Source: a bacterium | GTDB lineage: Bacteria; Bacteroidota; Bacteroidia; Cytophagales; Thermonemataceae | Length of the DNA stretch: 11,726 nt | Direction of reading: 5' to 3' | Assembly (NCBI GenBank): GCA_025362415.1 | Contig: JANYGM010000470.1 | Location: forward strand, 1 to 11,726 | Shown: one piece after another, positions 1-6,057 of the stretch | Layout of the letters: each line of letters opens with the position of its first letter | Position numbering within the stretch: the first letter of the stretch is position 1 | Notes under the pieces: generated by a model | The model's database searches: none | The model's input: the letters and a program-made list of their open reading frames with translations, nothing else | What the model was told of the DNA's origin: nothing | Made by a program: the position numbers and the translations under genes

Positions 1-6
1 TTTTCA

Positions 7-49
7 TTTTGGAGAAAATAATGATTTTTACGTTTTATTTTCTCCAAAA
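7..49. terminator. Perfect 15-bp hairpin, possible terminator of an upstream gene
   Basis: Bases 7-21 (TTTTGGAGAAAATAA) are the exact reverse complement of 35-49, with a 13-base loop. The stem is AT-rich at its base and ends in A/T runs, so it could act as a terminator in either direction for a gene outside the window. The unusually long loop leaves room for another role, such as a repeat end. Confidence 0.45.
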
Positions 50-63
50 ACTGGTATTTAAAA

Positions 64-110
64 GCTATATTTGTTGTCGGGTGGAAACACCCGACAACAC
101 AAAGTATAGC
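64..110. repeat. Long GC-rich hairpin with GAAA tetraloop
   Basis: Bases 72-83 (TGTTGTCGGGTG) pair perfectly with 88-99 around a GAAA loop (84-87). After a small internal loop the stem resumes, with GCTATA at 64-69 pairing with TATAGC at 105-110. The loop core GGTGGAAACACC recurs in a related hairpin at 2293-2316, which suggests a dispersed family rather than a one-off terminator. No U-run follows the stem directly. Confidence 0.65.
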
Positions 111-132
111 ACTTTTTTAGAAATTAACATTA

Positions 133-155
133 CTGGGGGCAAGCCCAGCCCCTAC
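133..155. repeat. GC-rich short palindrome
   Basis: CTGGG at 133-137 pairs with CCCAG at 144-148, followed by CCCCTAC. This block of G and C stands out sharply from the AT-rich surroundings. Its style (GGGGGCAAGCCC then CCCCTAC) is typical of short, highly repeated intergenic palindromes. Whether it is repeated elsewhere in this genome cannot be seen here. Confidence 0.4.
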
Positions 156-254
156 ATTCTAATACAAATGTTTATTTTGGTTTGTCCTGCGTAACATCAA
201 TTATCAATTACGAATTACATGTTTTTTGTTGTGTAGTTATTTTTTTTAATTTGA

Positions 255-277
255 ATTTTGAAAATCTTTTTCAAAAT
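255..277. repeat. AT-rich 10-bp inverted repeat upstream of the secreted-protein gene
   Basis: ATTTTGAAAA at 255-264 pairs with TTTTCAAAAT at 268-277 around a three-base loop, about 85 bases before the start codon at 363. It could be an operator or a weak transcript structure. In DNA this AT-rich it could also be chance. Confidence 0.3.
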
Positions 278-362
278 CTTTAAACCTTTTCCAAAATATA
301 AACTCTAAATTTCAGAAATACAAAATTTCAATAAAAACAATAAAAAATTAACACAAAAGAAT

Positions 363-1208
363 ATGAAAAAAATAGCTGCATTGTTGCTTGTAATTGGTTT
401 TACAACAACAATAACTTTTGCACAAAATGTAAAAGATGAAGAAAAAGATGATGCTACGCAAGTAAGTGGAGATAATTTTAGTTTGGAAGGTGCACTCGTA
501 CTTTTCAAAAAAGCAAATTCTTTGGAAGAATTTGAAAAATTACTTAATGATGAAAGTAACAACGTCAATAATCTTGATTTGAACAATGACGGAAACACTG
601 ATTATATCAGTGTGGAAAGTATCAAAGATAATGATACTCACGCAGTTGTACTTAGTACGTACCTAAAAGATAACGAAAAACAGGATATTGCTACTATTGG
701 TATAGAAAAAACAGGTAAGGAAGAAGCAACACTTCAAATAATAGGAGATGACGAACTTTATGCCAAAAATACTATTATAGAGCCTTTTGAGGTAGATGAA
801 AAGTCAGGAAAATCTAAAGGTCCTAATGTTTCAGAGGTGAAAATTACTAGGCTCATTGTGAATGTGTGGGGTTGGTCTTGTGTACGTTATATGTATGCAC
901 CTAGATATGTAGTTTGGAGTTCTCCATACCGTTGGGGCGCATATCCTAGCTATTGGAGACCTTGGAGACCAATGAGATATGGCGTGTTTTATACAAGAGT
1001 TACTCCATATAGGTCATTTTACCGCCCTACGCAGACTTTTAGAGTTGTCAATGCAAGAAATATTTATATGCCAAGAAGACGTACCACTACCATTATTGTA
1101 CACAAAAACAGAGGACATAAAACGGTTATTGTCAAACAAGCCAAACGTGGAAATGTGAAAGCACATAAAACTGTTGTACGCAAAACACCACACAGAAGAC
1201 GTAAATAA
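363..1208 (+). CDS. Secreted protein of unknown function with EF-hand-like loop and basic C-terminus
   Basis: The 281-residue product begins with a good Sec signal peptide: Lys at positions 2-3, a hydrophobic core, and likely cleavage after TFA near residue 20. The mature N-terminal half is acidic and contains a helix-like segment (about 40-65). This is followed by DLNNDGNTD at 72-80, which has the Asp/Asn spacing of an EF-hand or dockerin-type calcium loop. From about residue 169 the composition changes to Trp/Tyr/Arg/Pro-rich (169-225), and the last 55 residues are very basic, with many Lys, Arg and His. No catalytic motif is recognised. The split charge suggests a periplasmic or surface protein whose tail contacts nucleic acid, polysaccharide or membrane, but that is inference. 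The ATG at 363 is chosen because it starts the signal peptide. The gene ends at the terminator at 1269-1301. Similar uncharacterised proteins are common in Bacteroidota. Confidence 0.85.
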   Translation: MKKIAALLLVIGFTTTITFAQNVKDEEKDDATQVSGDNFSLEGALVLFKKANSLEEFEKLLNDESNNVNNLDLNNDGNTDYISVESIKDNDTHAVVLSTYLKDNEKQDIATIGIEKTGKEEATLQIIGDDELYAKNTIIEPFEVDEKSGKSKGPNVSEVKITRLIVNVWGWSCVRYMYAPRYVVWSSPYRWGAYPSYWRPWRPMRYGVFYTRVTPYRSFYRPTQTFRVVNARNIYMPRRRTTTIIVHKNRGHKTVIVKQAKRGNVKAHKTVVRKTPHRRRK

Positions 1209-1268
1209 GGTTTTTGATGTTTTAAAGTTGTATAAAACAGTAAAGCCATTACGAATTTACAATGATTT

Positions 1269-1301
1269 AAAGAAGACTTCGCTTTAAGCGAAGTCTTCTT
1301 T
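1269..1301. terminator. Bidirectional rho-independent terminator
   Basis: AAGAAGACTTCGCT (1270-1283) pairs perfectly with 1287-1300 around a TTA loop, and one more A-T pair extends the base. A-rich sequence precedes the stem and T-rich sequence follows, so it works for either strand. It sits between the stop codons of two convergent genes (1208 on plus, 1326 on minus). Confidence 0.9.
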
Positions 1302-1325
1302 TTATTTTAATATAAAAAGTATTTT

Positions 1326-2267
1326 TTACCCAAAAAATGCTTTCAATTCATCAAAAGAGATAAAAATAATAGCAAGCACCGCCATAAGTAAACCAATAAT
1401 ATTGAATTTATTTAGTTTTTCTCTGAAAATAATAATAGATGCCACAGATGAAACAATTATCACGCTTATATTGAACAAAGGAAAGAAAATTGCACCATTT
1501 CCACCAAAACTATCCAAAGCACGAAACATAAAATAAATAGAAAAAAAGTTTGGAACACCCAAAACAACGCCACCAATTAGGCTTTTTAGTTCAAATTTTT
1601 CTTTTTTGATAAGAAGAATAACAATACCAATGACTGCTGCCACAGAAAAAATAACTATTGTAAAAAGTGCTTTTTCAGTATTATCCGTAATAAATTTTGT
1701 ATTGACAAGGTTCATCATCAAATCAATAAAACCGCTCAAAACAAATACCAAAAAAGAAAGCAAAAAAGCCTGTTTAGGACTGATAGAGGCATTTATTTGT
1801 TGCTGATTATTATTTTGATTATCATTTTGATTAACACTTTCTGCATTTTTTTTCTTGATAGAAGTTAGTATAATAGCACCAAAAACCAGTATCAAACCAA
1901 CATACCTAAACATACCAAAATCTTGTGTTGTGTTGAGATAAAGCAAACTAAAAAGTACAGGAATGATGAGCGAAATTTTTGAGGACAAAGAAGATGCCGT
2001 AACGCTCACTTTTTGGGCAGTGTAGCCCATCAGATAAAAAGTAGAAATAAACACAAACCCCATTCCTAAGGCTATTTGTACCCAAGTTTTGTCTAATGAA
2101 ATTTTAGAAATTACGTTAAAATCACCAATAAAAATAAAGCCAGTAAGGATACAAACAAAATAATTGCTTACAATAGCCTGCAACATATTGATTTTGAACT
2201 GATTAAAGCCACGAAAGATTACAAACAAACTAACTGAAAGGCAAACGCCAATAATAAAATAAACCAT
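1326..2267 (-). CDS. EamA/DMT-superfamily permease
   Basis: The 313-residue protein is almost entirely hydrophobic, with about ten predicted membrane helices in two five-helix halves. This is the layout of EamA (drug/metabolite transporter) family permeases, which move small metabolites or drugs across the inner membrane; the substrate cannot be read from sequence. The two halves are joined by a polar cytoplasmic loop around residues 140-165 that is rich in Asn and Gln. The pattern of a Gly/Pro-containing helix near residue 75-95 (with SVTASSLSSKIS) and its echo in the second half fits the EamA repeat. The start at 2267 opens directly into the first helix. The gene stands alone, convergent with the secreted-protein gene, and is separated from upstream tuf by a terminator and repeats. 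Confidence 0.85.
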   Translation of the reverse strand: MVYFIIGVCLSVSLFVIFRGFNQFKINMLQAIVSNYFVCILTGFIFIGDFNVISKISLDKTWVQIALGMGFVFISTFYLMGYTAQKVSVTASSLSSKISLIIPVLFSLLYLNTTQDFGMFRYVGLILVFGAIILTSIKKKNAESVNQNDNQNNNQQQINASISPKQAFLLSFLVFVLSGFIDLMMNLVNTKFITDNTEKALFTIVIFSVAAVIGIVILLIKKEKFELKSLIGGVVLGVPNFFSIYFMFRALDSFGGNGAIFFPLFNISVIIVSSVASIIIFREKLNKFNIIGLLMAVLAIIFISFDELKAFFG

Positions 2268-2292
2268 TTTGAAAGATTTTGGGTATTTATTG

Positions 2293-2316
2293 AAATCAGG
2301 TGGAAACGCCTGACTT
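2293..2316. repeat. Hairpin related to the one at 64-110
   Basis: TCAGGTG at 2296-2302 pairs with CGCCTGA at 2307-2313 around a GAAA loop, with one G-T wobble. After one mismatch the flanking GAA/TTC also pair. The core GGTGGAAACGCC differs by one base from that of the left-edge hairpin. It lies in the leader of the permease gene on the minus strand. Confidence 0.55.
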
Positions 2317-2358
2317 CACAAGAATTTTGAAAATTTTTTAGAGAAAATATTAAGTTTT

Positions 2359-2458
2359 GTATTAGTTCCAGAGGAACAGCATATTTATGATAATGAAATG
2401 ATATTTGTATTAAAACCCTGAAAGGGTTTAACAATCATAACCCCACGTGGAACGTGGG
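2359..2458. repeat. Cluster of three short palindromes (dispersed repeat, copy 1)
   Basis: Three hairpins lie in a row: GTTCC-AGA-GGAAC (2365-2377), AAACCCT-GAA-AGGGTTT (2413-2429) and CCCACGT-GGA-ACGTGGG (2442-2458). The first part, from GTATTAGTTCCAGAGGAAC to TTTGTATTAAA (2359-2414), recurs at 5302-5370. No coding sense is apparent. It looks like a dispersed intergenic repeat between the permease gene and tuf. Confidence 0.65.
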
Positions 2459-2467
2459 AACAACAAA

Positions 2468-2506
2468 CAAAAAAGCACACCTCTGTAAGGAGATGTGCTT
2501 TTTTTA
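2468..2506 (-). terminator. Rho-independent terminator of tuf
   Basis: On the minus strand a stem GCACATCTC / GAGGTGTGC (2498-2490 with 2483-2475) closes a six-base loop and runs into a T-tract. One pair is a G-U wobble on this strand but would be a C-A mismatch on the plus strand, so it is built for minus-strand transcription. It lies about 20 bases past the tuf stop codon and should isolate the operon from the permease gene. Confidence 0.9.
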
Positions 2507-2526
2507 TCTATATTGACCAAGAAAAA

Positions 2527-3723
2527 CTATACTTTCTCTGGCAAAATTTCTGTGATTTGACCTGCACCTACTGTACGACCACCTTCACGGATAGCGAAAC
2601 GAAGACCTACGTCCATTGCTACCTTTGCAAGTAATGTTACATCAATTGTCAAGTTGTCGCCTGGCATAACCATGTCAGTTCCTTCTGGCAACATAATTTC
2701 ACCTGTTACGTCTGTTGTACGCAAGTAAAACTGTGGACGGTATTTGTTAAAGAATGGTGTATGACGACCACCTTCTTCTTTTGACAAAACGTAAACTTCA
2801 GCTTTAAAGTGAGAGTGAGGCTTTACAGAACCTGGCTTGCAAATTACCATTCCTCTACGGATTTGTGCTTTGTCAATACCACGTAACAATAGACCTACGT
2901 TATCACCTGCTTCACCTCTGTCTAGGATTTTACGGAACATCTCAACACCTGTTACAACAGATTTAAGACCTTCAGCACCCATACCTAAGATTTCAACTGG
3001 CTCACCAGAGTTGATAATACCGCTTTCAATACGACCTGTAGCAACTGTACCACGACCTGTAATAGAGAACACATCTTCAACTGGCATCAAGAAATCTTTA
3101 TCAGTGATACGTGGAGGAATTGGAATGTAGCTATCTACTGCTTCCATCAACTGATTGATTGTTTCTACCCATTTTGGCTCACCATTCAAACCACCAAGCG
3201 CAGAACCACGAATAACTGGAATATTATCACCATCAAATTTATAGAAAGAAAGTAGTTCACGGATTTCCATTTCAACTAATTCCAAAAGCTCTTCATCTTC
3301 AACCATATCAACTTTGTTCATAAAAACAACAAGTTGAGGAACACCTACCTGACGAGCAAGCAAGATGTGTTCACGAGTTTGTGGCATAGGACCATCAGTC
3401 GCAGCAACCACTATAATAGCTCCGTCCATTTGAGCAGCACCTGTTACCATGTTTTTCACGTAATCTGCGTGACCTGGGCAATCAACGTGTGCGTAGTGGC
3501 GGTTTTTTGTTTCGTATTCAACGTGTGCAGTATTGATTGTAATACCACGTTCTTTTTCTTCTGGTGCATTATCAATAGCAGAGAAGTCTGTTTTTTTAGT
3601 AGAACCTTGTGTAGATAATACAGAAGTAATAGCTGCAGTCAAAGTAGTTTTACCATGATCCACGTGACCAATAGTACCAATGTTTACGTGTGGTTTTGAG
3701 CGGTCAAAATTTTCTTTTGCCAT
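2527..3723 (-). CDS. tuf: Translation elongation factor Tu (EF-Tu)
   Basis: EF-Tu is the GTPase that delivers aminoacyl-tRNA to the ribosomal A site. The product has 398 residues, close to the usual 393-397. The G domain shows the P-loop GHVDHGKT (19-26), the switch I RGITI (59-63), the switch II DCPGH (81-85) with the catalytic His at 85, and NKVD (136-139). These are followed by the two beta-barrel domains ending in GRTVGAGQITEI. A small insertion at about 37-46 accounts for the slight excess length. The gene is the last member of a tRNA-Tyr/tRNA-Gly/tRNA-Thr/tuf operon, the order also known in Escherichia coli tufB. Expression should come from the promoter at 4289-4319 and stop at 2468-2506. 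The secE-nusG-ribosomal-protein block that often follows tuf in bacteria is absent. Whether the genome has a second tuf cannot be told. Confidence 0.99.
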   Translation of the reverse strand: MAKENFDRSKPHVNIGTIGHVDHGKTTLTAAITSVLSTQGSTKKTDFSAIDNAPEEKERGITINTAHVEYETKNRHYAHVDCPGHADYVKNMVTGAAQMDGAIIVVAATDGPMPQTREHILLARQVGVPQLVVFMNKVDMVEDEELLELVEMEIRELLSFYKFDGDNIPVIRGSALGGLNGEPKWVETINQLMEAVDSYIPIPPRITDKDFLMPVEDVFSITGRGTVATGRIESGIINSGEPVEILGMGAEGLKSVVTGVEMFRKILDRGEAGDNVGLLLRGIDKAQIRRGMVICKPGSVKPHSHFKAEVYVLSKEEGGRHTPFFNKYRPQFYLRTTDVTGEIMLPEGTDMVMPGDNLTIDVTLLAKVAMDVGLRFAIREGGRTVGAGQITEILPEKV

Positions 3724-3798
3724 ATTTGATTTGAGAAACCTCGTTTAAAATGTTTGTAACAATTATTCTGATTATTTTAGCAACTATCCACAGCCTAG

Positions 3799-3870
3799 AG
3801 CCAACAGTGGGAATTGAACCCACGACCCCTTCCTTACCATGGAAGTACTCTACCCCTGAGCTACGTCGGC
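3799..3870 (-). tRNA. tRNA-Thr (GGT)
   Basis: A 72-base cloverleaf: the acceptor GCCGACG pairs with TGTTGGC (with two G-U pairs), the D arm begins GCTCAG, the anticodon stem CTTCC/GGAAG encloses ATGGTAA (anticodon GGT), and the T arm is GTGGG/CCCAC around TTCAATT. The discriminator base is T, and no CCA is encoded, so CCA must be added after transcription. It lies 75 bases upstream of tuf in the same transcript. Confidence 0.97.
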
Positions 3871-3917
3871 TGATATGGCAAAATGCCTGCGCAATACCAT
3901 AAACACTTACTAAAAAG

Positions 3918-3990
3918 AGCGAAAGACGAGGCTCGAACCCGCGACCTACAGCTTGGAAGGCTGTCGCTCTACCAACTGAGCTACTTTCGC
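3918..3990 (-). tRNA. tRNA-Gly (TCC)
   Basis: A 73-base cloverleaf: the acceptor GCGAAAG/CTTTCGC is perfect, the D arm is GCTCAGTTGGTAGAGC, and the anticodon stem ACAGC/GCTGT encloses CTTCCAA (anticodon TCC). The T arm GCGGG/CTCGT has two G-U pairs around TTCGAGC. The discriminator is T and no CCA is encoded. It is the middle tRNA of the tuf operon, 47 bases upstream of tRNA-Thr. Confidence 0.97.
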
Positions 3991-4117
3991 TTATTGAACT
4001 GATTTTGACTTTAGTCTTTACTTTTATTACTTAAAATATATGTTATTTCAAACTAAAAATATAAAAACTAATCTCACCAGTTTTAAATCTGAAAAGTTGG
4101 TGCTTTAAAGATTTTTG

Positions 4118-4200
4118 TGGGGACGGGTGGATTCGAACCACCGTATGCTTGCGCAAACAGATTTACAGTCTGTCCCATTTGGCCGCTCTGGTACATCCCC
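4118..4200 (-). tRNA. tRNA-Tyr (GTA)
   Basis: An 83-base class II tRNA with the long variable arm expected of bacterial tRNA-Tyr. The acceptor GGGGATG pairs with CGTCCCC, the anticodon stem CAGA/TCTG encloses CTGTAAA (anticodon GTA), and the T arm is GGTGG/CCACC around TTCGAAT. The discriminator is A and no CCA is encoded. It is the first gene of the tuf operon, with its 5' end about 88 bases downstream of the -7 box. Confidence 0.97.
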
Positions 4201-4288
4201 TTACTAAAGTCTGTGATTTATTTATTCTTAATGAATAGAATAAACTACTTATTTGACTTATTTGATAATCACTATTTGATTTCAGTTG

Positions 4289-4319
4289 CAAAGGTATAAA
4301 AATATTTCTTACCTGCAAA
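4289..4319 (-). promoter_or_regulatory. Bacteroidota-type promoter of the tRNA-tuf operon
   Basis: On the minus strand TTTG (4319-4316) is followed after exactly 19 bases by TACCTTTG (4296-4289). This matches the -33 TTTG / -7 TAnnTTTG promoter of Bacteroidota primary sigma factors, including the 19-21-base spacing. It lies upstream of tRNA-Tyr with no other gene between, and is the natural start of the operon. Confidence 0.85.
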
Positions 4320-4483
4320 ATATTTTAACACTTTTTTTAAAATATTTTAAGAATATTTTAAATCCACCTTCATAAAAATGTATAAAATGTTAATTATCAA
4401 TAAGATAATTCTGTAAGAATTTTACGGAAAATAGTTGAGGTAGTACATTCATTCACAATTCATAATTAAAAATTCACAATTAT
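4320..4483. other. AT-rich gap with possible UP-like element and simple repeat
   Basis: No gene is seen. Directly upstream of the tuf-operon promoter lie phased A/T blocks with TATTTTAA repeated three times (4321-4361), including a hairpin AAAATATT/AATATTTT at 4339-4359. In this position they could act as an UP-like element for a stable-RNA promoter, or as a weak terminator for the FabG-like gene, which transcribes toward it. A hairpin AATTATC/GATAATT follows at 4392-4410. A repeat ATTCATTCACAATT at 4447-4460, shared with 5597-5610, runs up to the oxidoreductase stop codon. Confidence 0.4.
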
Positions 4484-5230
4484 TTAGCCTAAATACGCTC
4501 CGCCATCTACAGTAATTGTCTGTCCTGTGATAAAACTAGCCTCTTCTGATACCAAAAAAAAGCAAGTATTAGCAATATCTTCTGGTTGCCCAATGCGCCC
4601 AACAGCTATTTTAGCTACAAATTGTGCTTTTATTTCTGTGGGAACAGTTGCCAAAATAGGCGTGTCTATTGCACCTGGCGCAATAGCATTGACATTTATA
4701 CCATTTTTGCCTAGTTCTCTTGCCCACGTTTTGGTAAGTCCAATGATAGCGGATTTGCTAGCAACGTAATTGCTTTGTCCAAAATTACCATAAATGCCCA
4801 CCACAGATGAGATATTTACTATTTTGCCGTTGTTTTGTGTTATCATTGCAGGCAAAACTGCTTTTGTACAACAAAAAACAGCATTCAAATTAACATCAAT
4901 CACGCTTTGCCATTGTTCTAGAGTCATTTTTTTCATAGATGCATCACGAATAATGCCTGCATTATTCACCAAAATATCTATTGTTTTATGCTTTTTGATA
5001 ATGTTTTTTGCAGCATCTTCTACAGAATCAAGAGAAATAATATCAATATTTTCCATTACCTCAACAGAAAATCCTTCATTATTAAGGGTTTTTGCAAGAT
5101 TTTGTGCTTTTTCAGTCTGTAAATCCCAGATAATTACGTGTGCGCCCTCGTGAGCAAGACGCATCACAATAGCCTCGCCAAGCCCCTGTGCGCCACCTGT
5201 TACAATGGCTATTTTATTTTTTAATTTCAT
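4484..5230 (-). CDS. Short-chain dehydrogenase/reductase, FabG-like
   Basis: The 248-residue protein is a classical SDR with a Rossmann fold: cofactor loop TGGAQGLG (11-18), NNAG (89-92), Asn114, catalytic Ser142 and YVASK with Tyr155 and Lys159, and a C-terminus ending in TVDGGAYLG. Length and motifs fit 3-oxoacyl-ACP reductase (FabG) or acetoacetyl-CoA reductase, which reduce 3-keto groups on acyl carriers. Asp36 at the end of the second strand usually favours NAD(H) over NADP(H). This hints at a catabolic or polyhydroxyalkanoate-type role rather than the housekeeping FabG, so I leave the symbol blank. No fatty-acid synthesis genes are nearby and it appears monocistronic. No clear promoter box could be assigned. 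Confidence 0.93.
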   Translation of the reverse strand: MKLKNKIAIVTGGAQGLGEAIVMRLAHEGAHVIIWDLQTEKAQNLAKTLNNEGFSVEVMENIDIISLDSVEDAAKNIIKKHKTIDILVNNAGIIRDASMKKMTLEQWQSVIDVNLNAVFCCTKAVLPAMITQNNGKIVNISSVVGIYGNFGQSNYVASKSAIIGLTKTWARELGKNGINVNAIAPGAIDTPILATVPTEIKAQFVAKIAVGRIGQPEDIANTCFFLVSEEASFITGQTITVDGGAYLG

Positions 5231-5301
5231 AACTAAATTTAAAAAGTAAGAAATGGAGGTGTGTTTTTATACTGCAAACGGGAAGGATTTCGGAAAAATC
5301 T

Positions 5302-5370
5302 GTATTAGTTCCAGAGGAACGGCACTAGCAAGAGCTAGTTTTATAGTAAAATCATTGTATTTGTATTAAA
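5302..5370. repeat. Dispersed repeat with GTTCCAGAGGAAC palindrome (copy 2)
   Basis: It opens with the same GTATTAGTTCCAGAGGAAC and closes with the same TTTGTATTAAA as 2359-2414. The middle has diverged and holds its own hairpin ACTAGC-AAGA-GCTAGT (5324-5339). Conserved ends with a changed but still palindromic middle fit a dispersed structured repeat. Confidence 0.65.
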
Positions 5371-5441
5371 GTTCCAGCAGAGCGAAATATATTTTTTGAC
5401 CTATTTTCTATAAAATATGACAGTCCGCTAGACTTTAATAC
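5363..5441. repeat. Small element with 10-bp terminal inverted repeats
   Basis: GTATTAAAGT at 5363-5372 is the exact reverse complement of 5432-5441. Similarity continues imperfectly inwards: TCCAGCAGAGCG on the left against the reversed TCTAGCGGACT on the right. The 79-base unit therefore folds back on itself and overlaps the end of the neighbouring repeat. Farther out, TTTCGGAAAA near 5288 also reappears inverted around 5443-5453. Confidence 0.5.
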
Positions 5442-5570
5442 ATTTTCCGAAATACAATCTGCTGCTACTGCGGTAGTTATGGTTACGAGAGGTATATCTG
5501 CCTGTGGAGTGCCAACAAAACCAAAAGCTACGGCTCAGGAATGTTTAGTAGGATATTATGTAAGTTTTGA
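5439..5570 (+). other. Intergenic segment of mixed, more GC-rich sequence, possibly a repeat remnant
   Basis: This stretch is noticeably richer in G and C than its surroundings. It has a 43-codon open frame without a start codon, ending at the TGA at 5568-5570 and rich in Tyr, Gly, Ser and Cys. It matches no protein I recognise. It probably belongs to the dispersed repeat that precedes it, or is the tail of a decayed gene. I do not call it a gene. Confidence 0.3.
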
Positions 5571-5595
5571 TTATAATTGCATAAAAATACATTTG
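5566..5595 (+). promoter_or_regulatory. Probable promoter of the EVE-domain gene
   Basis: TTTG at 5566-5569 is followed after 18 bases by TACATTTG at 5588-5595, a full match to the TAnnTTTG -7 box. The spacer is one base shorter than the usual 19-21. The predicted start of transcription would leave a leader of about 30 bases before the ATG at 5632. Confidence 0.55.
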
Positions 5596-5596
5596 T

Positions 5597-5626
5597 ATTC
5601 ATTCACAATTTAAAATTCACAATTCA
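5597..5626. repeat. ATTCATTCACAATT simple repeat (copy 2)
   Basis: ATTCATTCACAATT at 5597-5610 is identical to 4447-4460. In both copies a second, shorter AATTCACAATT follows a few bases later. This copy forms nearly all of the leader of the EVE gene. The two copies are direct repeats that flank the FabG-like gene and the repeat debris beside it. Confidence 0.55.
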
Positions 5627-5631
5627 AAAAA

Positions 5632-6048
5632 ATGCAATATTTTCTTATTAAATCAGAGCCTTCTGTGTATTCTTGGGATACGTTTTTGCAGGAAAAACAA
5701 ACTTTTTGGAGCGGAGTACGCAATCATCAAGCAAAAAACAATCTCAAACTGATGAAAAAAGATGATTTATTGCTTTTTTATCATAGCAATGAAGGAAAAG
5801 AAATTGTAGGAGTAGCAAAAGTCCTTACAGAAGCCTATAAAGATGATACAGCAGCTGAAACAGACAAAATAGAATGGGTTGGCGTGGACGTTGTACCAGT
5901 TGAAACACTCAAAAAACCTATTACATTGGCATTTATTAAGGCTGACGAGATTTTAAAAGAAATGCTTTTGGTCAAACAAAGCCGTTTATCTGTTACGACA
6001 GTTACAAAACAAGAATTTGAACGTGTTTTGGAACTTGCTAATATGTAA
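5632..6048 (+). CDS. EVE-domain protein (DUF55/THYN1-like)
   Basis: At 138 residues the protein is a single EVE domain. It starts with the signature YFLIKSEP (3-10), followed by FWSGVRNHQAKNN (about 25-37), then the strand LLLFYHSNEGKEIVGVAKV, and ends with a helix carrying KQEFERVLELANM. EVE domains have a PUA-like fold and bind modified nucleic-acid bases; stand-alone copies such as human THYN1 are widespread and their bacterial roles are mostly untested. The ATG at 5632 gives the standard N-terminus. The gene is convergent with the LRR gene, with only nine bases between the two stop codons. A decayed copy of its 3' end lies about 1.9 kb downstream (7903-7985). Confidence 0.93.
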   Translation: MQYFLIKSEPSVYSWDTFLQEKQTFWSGVRNHQAKNNLKLMKKDDLLLFYHSNEGKEIVGVAKVLTEAYKDDTAAETDKIEWVGVDVVPVETLKKPITLAFIKADEILKEMLLVKQSRLSVTTVTKQEFERVLELANM

Positions 6049-6057
6049 GTTATTTTT

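Larger units (their letters stand above)
1..362. other. Left-edge intergenic region with hairpins, no convincing gene
   Basis: I see no credible gene here. The only open frame of any length on the plus strand (9-194) runs straight through two strong hairpins and a GC-rich palindrome, has no recognisable family features, and is best dismissed. The region is a run of inverted repeats (7-49, 64-110, 133-148, 255-277) separated by AT-rich DNA. A minus-strand ATG at 8-6 could begin a gene that leaves the window on the left, but too little is visible to judge. No clear TAnnTTTG promoter for the gene at 363 could be placed. Confidence 0.6.

Noticed and set aside
9..194. Plus-strand 61-codon open frame at the left edge
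   Set aside because: It crosses two near-perfect hairpins and a GC-rich palindrome, and its product has no family features.
2219..2434. Minus-strand 71-codon frame covering the permease leader
   Set aside because: It consists of translated repeat sequence (the GTTCCAGAGGAAC and GGTGGAAACGCC hairpins) and overlaps the start of the permease in another frame.
2837..3618. Plus-strand frames opposite tuf
   Set aside because: They are shadows of a highly expressed, codon-biased gene; tuf itself is unambiguous.
4117..4299. Plus-strand frame starting MGTGGFEPPYACANR
   Set aside because: It is the antisense reading of tRNA-Tyr, a well-known false translation, followed by promoter DNA.
4081..4420. 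A second tRNA-Thr upstream of tRNA-Tyr, as in E. coli thrU-tyrU-glyT-thrT-tufB
   Set aside because: No cloverleaf is present between 4201 and 4483; the promoter lies there instead.
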